From: an alpha proteobacterium SCGC AAA536-G10
GTDB taxonomy: Bacteria > Pseudomonadota > Alphaproteobacteria > Puniceispirillales > Marisalimonadaceae
Reading direction: 5' to 3'
Length of the DNA: 64,000 nucleotides
NCBI GenBank assembly: GCA_000384615.1
Contig: ARQU01000009.1
Span: 25,831-89,830 of the forward strand
Each line of letters opens with the position of its first letter. Position 1 is the first letter of the stretch. Of this stretch, positions 1-8,208 are shown piece by piece. Under the pieces are notes generated by a model that was given only the letters and a program-made list of their open reading frames with translations, made no database searches and had not been told where the DNA came from. The position numbers were made by a program, and so were the translations under genes.

Positions 1-245
1 ATTAATGGTATAAAATCACCAACTTCTTCAAGTGAAAAACTTAATATTCTTTTTTGCTCCTCAAAATTACATGCGTGTATTTCAGAGGAATGCCCATTTA
101 CTGTTACAGCTGATATACCATCTGTTAAAGCACATTCTTTTATATGTTTTCTACTAGCTTTTTCATTTATTTGAAAATCTTTATCAAAGGCTAGCAATGT
201 TGCTGGAATTACACCTTCTAGTTTGAATTCTTTATTATGAGACAC
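1..245 (-). CDS. Dihydrodipicolinate synthase (DapA/NanA) family protein, partial (runs off left edge)
   Basis: Minus-strand reading from GTG at 245: VSHNKEFKLEGVIPATLLAFDKDFQINEKASRKHIKECALTDGISAVTVNGHSSEIHACNFEEQKRILSFSLEEVGDFIPLI, open to window edge; DHDPS-family N-terminal pattern. Confidence 0.75.
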   Translation of the reverse strand, partial: MSHNKEFKLEGVIPATLLAFDKDFQINEKASRKHIKECALTDGISAVTVNGHSSEIHACNFEEQKRILSFSLEEVGDFIPL

Positions 246-333
246 GAAAATCTCCACAAAATTTTATTTTTATTTAATATTAAATAAACTATCATTTATT
301 CTGAAATTTAAATAGAAAATAAGAGAGTTGAAA

Positions 334-793
334 ATGGTAATTATAGAACGCCCTTCTGAAATTATAAATTATGTTGATAAACCTCTGACACCAAGCGAAT
401 GGTATCATGTAACTCAAGAAAAAATTAATAACTTTGCAGAAGCAACATCTGACCATCAATGGATCCATGTAGATGAAGAAAGAGCAAAAAAAAGAAATGC
501 CTGAGGGAAAAACAATTGCCCATGGTTATTTTATGTTATCTTTACTTCCAAAATTAGCTGCCCAAAACTCACAAGTTCGAAATTCATCTAAAACATTAAA
601 TTATGGATCTGATAAAGTACGGTTTATTAACATGGTAAAAGTTGGATCATATGTTAGGCTTAACAAAACGATAATTTCCTGTGAGGAAATGAGTAATGGG
701 GGATATAGAGTAGTTAACAAATGTGAATTAGAAATTAAAAATGAAACTAAGCCAGCATTTATTGCTGAGACAATATCATTAGTATTTCCATAA
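334..793 (+). pseudogene. MaoC-like (R-specific enoyl-CoA hydratase type) dehydratase, interrupted by a frameshift at an A8 run (486-493)
   Basis: Frame 334..504 gives [56 protein letters not shown]; ORF 473..793 continues as [23 protein letters not shown]. Removing one A restores [26 protein letters not shown]. Confidence 0.8.
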
Positions 794-822
794 TTAAAAA
801 AAATTTATATAAAGGCCATTAA

Positions 823-1791
823 ATGAAAGCAATTGTTTGTAACAATTTTGGACCAATCCAGGATATAGAATATAAAGATGTAAAAAAACCTATTATTCAG
901 GATAAAAGTGTAATCATTAATGTAAAATCTGTGGGTGTAAACTTTCCAGATGGATTATTAGTTCAAGGTAAATATCAATTAAAACCTGAAACTCCTTTTA
1001 TTCCTGGTATGGAAGTAGCTGGTGAAATTATTACAGTTGGATCAAGTGTTAAAAATTTTCAGATAGGTGATAGGGTGGCAGCTCTTTCTCAGTTAAGTGG
1101 ATATGCCGAACAAGCTGTTGTTCAAGAAAAATCTGTTTTCAAAATACCTTCTAATATGTCGTTTGATGATTCATGTGCACTCTTATGTGCGTATGGGACA
1201 TCCCATTACGCACTAAAACAAAGAGCTCAATTACAAAAAAATGAGTTATTAGTTGTTTTAGGAGCTTCAGGTTCAACTGGAATAGCAGCGATTCAAATAG
1301 GTAAAATAATAGGAGCAAAAGTAATTGCTGTATCTTCAAATCCTGAGAAGCAAAAAATAGCTAAAGATAATGGAGCAGATATTTCCATTGGATACGATAA
1401 TCTTAAAGAAGAATTGAAAAGCATATCTAATGGCAAAGGTGTCGATGTTATTTTTGACCCTGTTGGAGGGGATATATTTGATACAGTAGCTAGAACAATG
1501 GCTAGAAGTGGTAGATTATTAGTTATTGGATTTGCATCAGGTACAATACCAAAATTAGCAGTCAACTTAGCATTAGTAAAAGAGTTTAGTGTAGTTGGTG
1601 TCTTCTGGGGAGCTTTTACCCGAGGAGAACCCGAAGAATATAAAAAGAATATGATTGAACTATTTCAATGGTATCAAAAAGATCTACTTAAACCTTTGAT
1701 AGAGCAAAATTATCCATTGTCAGAAGCTGCAAAAGTGTTAGAAAAAATTCTTGCTAGAGGCGCTAAGGGTAAAATAATTTTAAAACCTTAA
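823..1791 (+). CDS. NADPH:quinone oxidoreductase / zinc-type MDR family (Zn-independent)
   Basis: GASGSTGIAAIQIGKIIGAKVIAVSS Rossmann motif, MDR architecture. Confidence 0.85.
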   Translation: MKAIVCNNFGPIQDIEYKDVKKPIIQDKSVIINVKSVGVNFPDGLLVQGKYQLKPETPFIPGMEVAGEIITVGSSVKNFQIGDRVAALSQLSGYAEQAVVQEKSVFKIPSNMSFDDSCALLCAYGTSHYALKQRAQLQKNELLVVLGASGSTGIAAIQIGKIIGAKVIAVSSNPEKQKIAKDNGADISIGYDNLKEELKSISNGKGVDVIFDPVGGDIFDTVARTMARSGRLLVIGFASGTIPKLAVNLALVKEFSVVGVFWGAFTRGEPEEYKKNMIELFQWYQKDLLKPLIEQNYPLSEAAKVLEKILARGAKGKIILKP

Positions 1792-1813
1792 TCGATAAAA
1801 AAATATAAATTTT

Positions 1814-2608
1814 TTATTCTTTTTTTAAAAACTTCCCAAAAAAATGGGAAAGAAAAAATAAAACTGCACTAACAACTACAATGGAAGGTCCAGATGGAAT
1901 ATCTGTTTTAACAGATATATAAATTCCTATTATAACTGAAAAAATACCAATTAGTGTTGAAATAACTACCATAATTCCTGGAGAATTAACTAGTCTTCTA
2001 GCAGTTGCAGCAGGTATTATTAACATTGCTGTAATTAATAAAAGTCCAATAATTTGCAATGACAACGCAACAACTATAGTTAAAACTGATGTCAATAACA
2101 AATTCATGTACAGAGAATTAATCCCCTCTGCTTTTGCTAAATCTTCATCCACGGTAACTAAAAGTAAAGATGACCAATTAAATAATATAAGAATTATAGC
2201 TAAAAAAACTCCTATATACATTCCCCAAATATCATTTGAGCTTACTGTCAAAATGTCACCAAATAAAATAGCATGTAGATCTATTTTAATTTTATTGAAT
2301 GAAATTACTATAATCCCAATAGCAAGGGCTACGTGGGCCAATACACCTAATAGGGTATCAGATGAGAGAGCTTTACTTTGTTGCAACCATAAAAATAGAA
2401 ATCCAAAGACCAAACAGACAAAAACAACCCCTATATTTATGCCAACACCAAGTAATATTCCTATTCCCGCACCTAGTAAGGAACTATGTGCAATTGATTC
2501 ACCATAATATGAAAGTCTTCTCCAAACGATAAAACAGCCTACTAGACCAGATATTAGAGCAACGGCAACACCAGCTAAAATACCTCTTATAATGAAAGGA
2601 TCAGTTAT
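1814..2608 (-). CDS. znuB: Zinc ABC transporter permease ZnuB; no canonical start found, likely starts at ATA 2608..2606
   Basis: N-terminal continuation upstream of the listed ORF reads ITDPFIIRGILAGVAVALISGLVGCFIVWRRLSYYGESIAHSSLLGAGIGILLGVGINIGVVFVCLVFGFLFLWLQQ; ABC-3 family permease next to ATPase and SBP genes. Confidence 0.85.
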   Translation of the reverse strand: MTDPFIIRGILAGVAVALISGLVGCFIVWRRLSYYGESIAHSSLLGAGIGILLGVGINIGVVFVCLVFGFLFLWLQQSKALSSDTLLGVLAHVALAIGIIVISFNKIKIDLHAILFGDILTVSSNDIWGMYIGVFLAIILILFNWSSLLLVTVDEDLAKAEGINSLYMNLLLTSVLTIVVALSLQIIGLLLITAMLIIPAATARRLVNSPGIMVVISTLIGIFSVIIGIYISVKTDIPSGPSIVVVSAVLFFLSHFFGKFLKKE

Positions 2609-2609
2609 T

Positions 2610-3359
2610 TTATTCTCCAGTAATAGTATTATTATGTTGAACTTTTTCAGTCTCGTTTGAATGTTGATAAACTGCCATTATATTTGCCATATCTTTACCA
2701 AACATGGATATAAATTCTGGATCTTTAGTAATTTGCTGAGGTTTACCGATGCAGCATATGTGATTAGAAAGACATAATACTTTTTTTGTTGAAGCCATAA
2801 CTAAATGTAAATCGTGAGACACCATCAAAATACTTAAACCTCTTTTTAAATATATGGATTGCAAAAGATTATAAAAGTAGATTTGACCAGAAACATCTAA
2901 ATTTTGAGCAGGTTCGTCGAGAATAAGTAATTCAGGATTATTAAGCAAACTTCTTGCAAGCAATACTCTTTGCATTTCACCACCAGACAAAACTGAAAGT
3001 TGCTTGTTAATTATTTTCTCAATTTGTGTCTCAGATACAACTTGTCTAAAAGAAATTTCATCAAATTTTTTTCTCATGGTTATAAAATTTTGGACACTCA
3101 TAGGCATTGTATTAATGATATTTATGGACTGGGGCATGTATCCTATTTTTAAATTAGGTTTCTTAATAATTTGACCACTATTAGGCTTATAAAACTCCAT
3201 TAAACATTTTAATAGCATAGTTTTACCAGCACCATTTGGTCCAATAATTGTAAGAAAGTCGTTTTTTTTTATTTCTATTTCAATATTATCTAATATGGCT
3301 TTTTCATTTTTAATTACGCTAATATTGTGAGCCGATATTAATGCATTTGTAGTTTTCAT
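2610..3359 (-). CDS. znuC: Zinc ABC transporter ATP-binding protein ZnuC
   Basis: Walker A GPNGAGKT, signature LSGGEMQR, Walker B LLILDEPAQNLD; start chosen at MKTTNALISAHNISV (ORF track begins at 3440). Confidence 0.88.
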   Translation of the reverse strand: MKTTNALISAHNISVIKNEKAILDNIEIEIKKNDFLTIIGPNGAGKTMLLKCLMEFYKPNSGQIIKKPNLKIGYMPQSINIINTMPMSVQNFITMRKKFDEISFRQVVSETQIEKIINKQLSVLSGGEMQRVLLARSLLNNPELLILDEPAQNLDVSGQIYFYNLLQSIYLKRGLSILMVSHDLHLVMASTKKVLCLSNHICCIGKPQQITKDPEFISMFGKDMANIMAVYQHSNETEKVQHNNTITGE

Positions 3360-3530
3360 TTTTTGATGACAATCTTTTTTTGAACTTTGAATTTTAAAAA
3401 ATATTAATAAATCATTTTTAATAAATTGTTTAACATTCAAAATTAACTAATTTTCTTAATATTTTTTATAAATTTTAATAATTTCTTATACCTTATTAAT
3501 CTTGACTTTTAAAGGTTATATAAATACGTA

Positions 3531-3552
3531 TTGTTATGTTATAACATTACAA
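3531..3552. promoter_or_regulatory. Zur-like operator palindrome in the divergent znuC/znuA promoter
   Basis: TTGTTATGTTATAACATTACAA; 20 of 22 positions symmetric with perfect core ATGTTATAACAT. Confidence 0.7.
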
Positions 3553-3566
3553 AATTTTAAGGATAA

Positions 3567-4613
3567 ATGATGAATAAAATACTTTCTATTATAATTTTTA
3601 TATTATTTTCAAACTCTACTGTTTTTGCCAGCGAGACAAAAGGAGTTGTCACAACAATTCAGCCTATCAATTCACTTGTTAGTGCAGTAATTGGTAATAC
3701 TGGCAAAACTATTTCATTGATACCAGCAGAAATTTCTCCACATGAGTATAAATTAAAACCTTCTGATGCAAAGAAAATGCAAGAAGCGAACATTATTTTC
3801 TTCGTTTCAAATCATTTAGAAAGTGGCGTTACAAAAGTTTTCAAAAATTTGCCTAAAAATATTAAAATAATAGATCTATTAGAAGAGACAGGGATCGAAC
3901 ATCTCGCAATAAGAGATAATGAAGCTTGGGAACGTCATGACCACCATGGACATGAAGGCCATGACGACCACGATGATCATGATAAGCATGGTAAAAAACA
4001 TGACGATCACGACCATGATAAACATGCTAAAAAGCATGACGACCACGATGATCATGATAAGCATGATAAAAAACATGACGATCACGATGATCATCAAAGT
4101 AAAGACGATATTCACATCTGGTTAAGCCCAGATAATGCAATCAAAATAGTTAAAAAAGTTAATGAAGAATTAAGTTTGCTTTTCCCAGACAATGCTAGTC
4201 AATATAAAGTAAATTCAAATAATATTATTAATAAAATAAGTGATTTAAAAAGTGAGTTAACAAAAGATCTAGCTTCAATTAAAGACAAACCTTATGTGGT
4301 TTTTCATGATGCGTATCAATATTTCGAAAAAGCATTTGGGCTAAATGCCGTTGGTTCTGTTGCACTAGAAGATGATATCGCATCATCACCAAAACAGATA
4401 TCTTTTATTAAAGATAAAATAAAAAAATTAAATGCCTCATGTGTATTTCAAGAGCCACAATTTGACAGTAAATTAGTAAAAATAGTTGTTGAAGGAACGA
4501 ATGCGCAAATTGGAACTCTAGATCCATTAGGCGTGAACATTTCTGGAAAAGAAAATTTTTATATACAATTACTAAAAAATATGGCTAAAAGTTTAAAGGA
4601 ATGTTTAGGATAA
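3567..4613 (+). CDS. znuA: Zinc ABC transporter substrate-binding protein ZnuA with extended His/Asp-rich loop
   Basis: Signal peptide, SPHEYKLKPSDAKKMQEANIIFFV, DIHIWLSPDNA, FHDAYQYFEKAFGL motifs of TroA/ZnuA family; His-rich insert. Confidence 0.92.
   Translation: MMNKILSIIIFILFSNSTVFASETKGVVTTIQPINSLVSAVIGNTGKTISLIPAEISPHEYKLKPSDAKKMQEANIIFFVSNHLESGVTKVFKNLPKNIKIIDLLEETGIEHLAIRDNEAWERHDHHGHEGHDDHDDHDKHGKKHDDHDHDKHAKKHDDHDDHDKHDKKHDDHDDHQSKDDIHIWLSPDNAIKIVKKVNEELSLLFPDNASQYKVNSNNIINKISDLKSELTKDLASIKDKPYVVFHDAYQYFEKAFGLNAVGSVALEDDIASSPKQISFIKDKIKKLNASCVFQEPQFDSKLVKIVVEGTNAQIGTLDPLGVNISGKENFYIQLLKNMAKSLKECLG
3943..4095 (+). repeat. In-frame tandem repeat encoding HDDHDDHDKHxKK-type units (His-rich zinc loop)
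   Basis: About four degenerate copies of a 36-39 bp unit (catgacgaccacgatgatcatgataagcatg.taaaaaa). Confidence 0.85.
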
Positions 4614-4620
4614 ATGAGTT

Positions 4621-5262
4621 ATGTTAATCTGTGAAAATCTTTCATTTTCAATTGATGGTCACAAATTACTCTCAAACATAGATTTTAAAATAAAAAAAGA
4701 AAAGGACCTGTTAATTACAGGTCCTTCTGGTATAGGAAAGACAACATTATTAAGTATTTTATGTGGTCTTCAAATACCTACTGAAGGAAGCATTCGTTAT
4801 AATGATATTTCCCTTTATAGTTTATCTGAAAACAAAATTGACGAATTTAGAGGAAAACAACTCGGAATAGTTTTTCAAAGTTTTAATTTAATTAATGCGT
4901 TTACAATTAAGCAAAATCTCCAAATAGCAAATACTGCGGAAGGTTCCAAAGATACTGATCATCTTTACGACCTCCTTGAAAGAGTGGGATTAGCTGATAA
5001 ATCTCATATCAAGGTTTCAAATTTAAGTATTGGTGAAAAACAAAGGGTTGCGGTAGCGCGTGCATTTATAGGGCAACCGAAATGGATATTTTGTGATGAG
5101 CCTACATCATCATTAGATGATAAGAATACAGATATTATTACAAACCTAATCAAAGAAGAAAGCTTAAGACACAAAGCCTCATTAATTTTAATAACTCACG
5201 ACAAACGTGTTCAATCAATTCTTAATTTCAACAAAATATTAAGATTAGGAGAAGTATTATAA
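4621..5262 (+). CDS. LolD/MacB-type ABC transporter ATP-binding protein (zinc-locus associated, ZrgB-like)
   Basis: GPSGIGKTT, LSIGEKQRVAVARAF, IFCDEPTSSLD; LolD-like length and context. Confidence 0.85.
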   Translation: MLICENLSFSIDGHKLLSNIDFKIKKEKDLLITGPSGIGKTTLLSILCGLQIPTEGSIRYNDISLYSLSENKIDEFRGKQLGIVFQSFNLINAFTIKQNLQIANTAEGSKDTDHLYDLLERVGLADKSHIKVSNLSIGEKQRVAVARAFIGQPKWIFCDEPTSSLDDKNTDIITNLIKEESLRHKASLILITHDKRVQSILNFNKILRLGEVL

Positions 5263-6446
5263 ATATATTCTTAATTTCATTTTTGTATTTAAACTCTAAG
5301 CCATTAAATTTTTTGATGAGTACACTTTTAATGATATTAGGTGTCACAATAATTACATTGTCAGTTTTGGTTAATCAAATTACTAAAAATACCTTTACTA
5401 AAAATAATCCTGATTTGGATGTAGTAGTAGGCGCCAAGGGAAGCCCTCTCCAATTAGTTTTATCATCTATTCATCATATTGATATTCCAACAGGAAATAT
5501 AAGTTACAAAAATGCTAAAAAAATTATGAAACATCCTGCTATTAAATTTGGAGTTCCAATTTCGTTAGGTGATAATTTCCAAAATTACAGGATAGTAGGT
5601 ACTGATAAGAAATTCTTAAAACTATATGATGCAGAATTAGAAATAGGTTCTATGTGGGAAAAGCCTATGCAATCCGTAATTGGTTCCAATGTAGCTAATT
5701 TCACTAAATTAAAAATTGACAAATTTTTTGTAGGATCTCATGGTTTAATAGATACAGGCGACATTCATTCTGAACAACCTTATAAAGTAGTTGGTATCTT
5801 AAAAAAGACAGGTACTATATTAGATAATTTAATTATCACCAGCTTGGATAGTGTATGGAATTTACATTCAAATCAAAATGACATTTTGAAAAAAAGTGAT
5901 AGCTTAGAAGTAACAGCATTATTATTAAAATATAAAAATAAAACTTCCGTCTTTTCTTTTCCAAGACTAATTAACAAAAACACAAGTATGCAGGCAGCTA
6001 GTCCTAATCTTGAAATTTCTAAATTATTTAAGTTAACTGGCGAAGCCCATAAAATTATTAATTATTTAAGTATTATAATTGTATCTTTATCATTCGCAGG
6101 AATTTTATTCACATTATTAAATAACATAAATGAAAGAAAATATGACCTGGCAATATTAAGAACACTTGGTTTTACTAGGGAACGAATTTTTTCTATAATT
6201 TTAATCGAGGGAATGACTGTTTCAATTTTAGGAAGTTTTATTGGGTTGATCTTAGGAGGTATAGTCTACAAGTGCATTGAATTTTTTTCATTACTAGGAA
6301 GAAATATAGTTACTGGACAGCTTAATTTTATTTATGAAATTTTAACGATATGGTTTGTTATTCTGATTATATCTTTTCTTACTTGTCTTATACCCGGCAT
6401 CAAAGTATATAAACAAAATATTAGAAACACCTTGTTAAATAGTTAA
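5259..6446 (+). CDS. FtsX/MacB-type ABC transporter permease (ZrgC-like); likely starts at ATA 5259 overlapping the upstream stop
   Basis: In-frame upstream residues NIFLISFLYLNSKPLNFLMSTLLMILGVTI; C-terminal FtsX domain with NNINERKYDLAILRTLGFTRERIFSIILIEG. Confidence 0.83.
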   Translation: MNIFLISFLYLNSKPLNFLMSTLLMILGVTIITLSVLVNQITKNTFTKNNPDLDVVVGAKGSPLQLVLSSIHHIDIPTGNISYKNAKKIMKHPAIKFGVPISLGDNFQNYRIVGTDKKFLKLYDAELEIGSMWEKPMQSVIGSNVANFTKLKIDKFFVGSHGLIDTGDIHSEQPYKVVGILKKTGTILDNLIITSLDSVWNLHSNQNDILKKSDSLEVTALLLKYKNKTSVFSFPRLINKNTSMQAASPNLEISKLFKLTGEAHKIINYLSIIIVSLSFAGILFTLLNNINERKYDLAILRTLGFTRERIFSIILIEGMTVSILGSFIGLILGGIVYKCIEFFSLLGRNIVTGQLNFIYEILTIWFVILIISFLTCLIPGIKVYKQNIRNTLLNS

Positions 6447-6492
6447 TTATTTATTTTTATAGACGTAAAGTGAGATATGAAAAGATTAAAAT

Positions 6493-7011
6493 ATGAATAA
6501 AAAATTTGTAATTATACTCATATGTTCTTTATTTACATTTAAGGTATTTGGTTATGAAAAATTTAACCTTAATGATATTGATCCATCTGAGAATATTATA
6601 GTTGAAGATTTATATGAGCCACTCGAAGTAACGGGTGATGCCATACCCTGGCAATTATTTAAAAAAACCAAAGAGATTGAAGACTGTACAATTGATAAAG
6701 ATGGTTTTGACTATTGTCTCATAAAACCAGTTTATGATGATAATGTTAAAAAATATAATGGTAAAACAGTTACAATAATGGGCTTTATGTTCCCTCTTGA
6801 GCAATCAGAAAAACAAAAAAAATTTTTAATTGGACCATATCCTTTAAGTTGTCCATTTCACTACCACGTTGGACCATCGCAAGTTATCGAAATCAGTTCA
6901 GAAAAGGCTATTGACTTTTCCTTTGATCCTATAACAATAAAAGGTAGGCTTGAGGTAAAATATAATAAAGAAACTGGAACTTTTTATTATCTAAAAATTC
7001 TCAAATCATAA
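6493..7011 (+). CDS. DUF3299-like exported protein
   Basis: Signal peptide; ITGDAIPWQLF..., GFMFPLEQSEKQKKFLIGPYPLSCPFHYHVGPSQVIEI pattern of DUF3299 proteins found in zinc ABC loci. Confidence 0.7.
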   Translation: MNKKFVIILICSLFTFKVFGYEKFNLNDIDPSENIIVEDLYEPLEVTGDAIPWQLFKKTKEIEDCTIDKDGFDYCLIKPVYDDNVKKYNGKTVTIMGFMFPLEQSEKQKKFLIGPYPLSCPFHYHVGPSQVIEISSEKAIDFSFDPITIKGRLEVKYNKETGTFYYLKILKS

Positions 7012-7012
7012 T

Positions 7013-8203
7013 TTAAAGAGTTTCAGAAACACCCCAAACATTTGTGACCTGACTTGATAATACTCCGCCATTACCATGAGCTACTGACAATTTTGCATTG
7101 TCAATCCATCCTCCACCCGATCTTTCACCTACATTGTCTCCTGCAGAATTCCTTAATTGACGAATAGCTTCTAAAGTTACAAAAAGACCATACATTCCTG
7201 GATGTACACAGGACAACCCTCCTCCATTAGTATTAACTTTTAAGGATCCAGAGGGCCCAATATTGTTGTTTTTAACCAATTCAATAGCTTCACCTTTTTT
7301 ACAAAAACCTAAATCTTCAAGAAATAACAATGTATTTATGGTGAAGGCATCATATAATTGTATTGTATCCATGTCAGTAGCTTTATAACTAGACATTTTA
7401 AACGCCCTTTGGCTGCTATCTATTGCCGATGTTCTAACTAAATCTGGCATTTCAGAAACCATTCGGTGATGGTGTTCCATTGCTGCTCCAAGCAAATAAA
7501 TAGGAGTATTCTTTGTATCTTTAGCTCTATCAGACCTTGTCATTATGACCGCAGCTCCTCCGTCAGTCACTAGGCAACAATCTAGTTTACCCAAGGGATC
7601 TACAATTGGTCTTGCTGAAAGAACATCTTCAACAGTCAAGGGTCCCTTATCATAAGTGTAAGCTCTTGGATTAAGTAAGGCCCAGTCTCTTGCAGATACT
7701 GCTACATTTGCTAAATCTTCGCGAGACGCTCCAAATTCGTGCATATATCTTTTTGCAGCTAAAGCATATGCAGTAACTGGCATTCTAGGTTCATATTGTG
7801 CTTCATATGGCATTGCTTCTGAAATAGTTTTAAATCCTCCAATACTTTTTTGATTAGAGCCATATGCAACGACTGCTACATTTATCAATCCCGCATCTAA
7901 AGCCAAAGCAGCTGTCAAAATATGAGATAAAAAGCTTGATCCACCAATCTGAGAACCATCAGCAAATTTCGGTTTTAAACCAAGATATTCAGATAAAGAC
8001 ATCGCCGCCATGGAATGAAAGGCTGTTGCAGCAAAAACTCCATCAACTTCATTTAATTTTATTCCTGCATCATCTAAAGCGTCATGAACAGAGTTTGCCA
8101 TTATCTCCATAGCGCTCCAACCTGATGCCATTCCACAACCACTTTCTGCCAGGCCAACGACAGCAGTTTTACCTCTTAAATTATTAATATCATTTTGGTT
8201 CAT
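7013..8203 (-). CDS. Thiolase-like / SCP-x type protein (non-Cys thiolase superfamily; possible retro-aldolase)
   Basis: Thiolase fold motifs QIGGSSFLSHILTAALALDAGLINVAVVAYGS; NTNGGGLSCVHPGMYG. Confidence 0.8.
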   Translation of the reverse strand: MNQNDINNLRGKTAVVGLAESGCGMASGWSAMEIMANSVHDALDDAGIKLNEVDGVFAATAFHSMAAMSLSEYLGLKPKFADGSQIGGSSFLSHILTAALALDAGLINVAVVAYGSNQKSIGGFKTISEAMPYEAQYEPRMPVTAYALAAKRYMHEFGASREDLANVAVSARDWALLNPRAYTYDKGPLTVEDVLSARPIVDPLGKLDCCLVTDGGAAVIMTRSDRAKDTKNTPIYLLGAAMEHHHRMVSEMPDLVRTSAIDSSQRAFKMSSYKATDMDTIQLYDAFTINTLLFLEDLGFCKKGEAIELVKNNNIGPSGSLKVNTNGGGLSCVHPGMYGLFVTLEAIRQLRNSAGDNVGERSGGGWIDNAKLSVAHGNGGVLSSQVTNVWGVSETL

Positions 8204-8208
8204 TATAA

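Noticed and set aside
2106-2507. 133-aa plus-strand ORF
   Set aside because: Antisense to znuB, which has clear permease coding; no family features.
3879-4115. Overlapping ORFs on both strands at 3879..4115 (-) and 3919..4125 (+)
   Set aside because: Shadow ORFs created by the His-rich repeat of znuA; low-complexity Met/Ile/Thr compositions.
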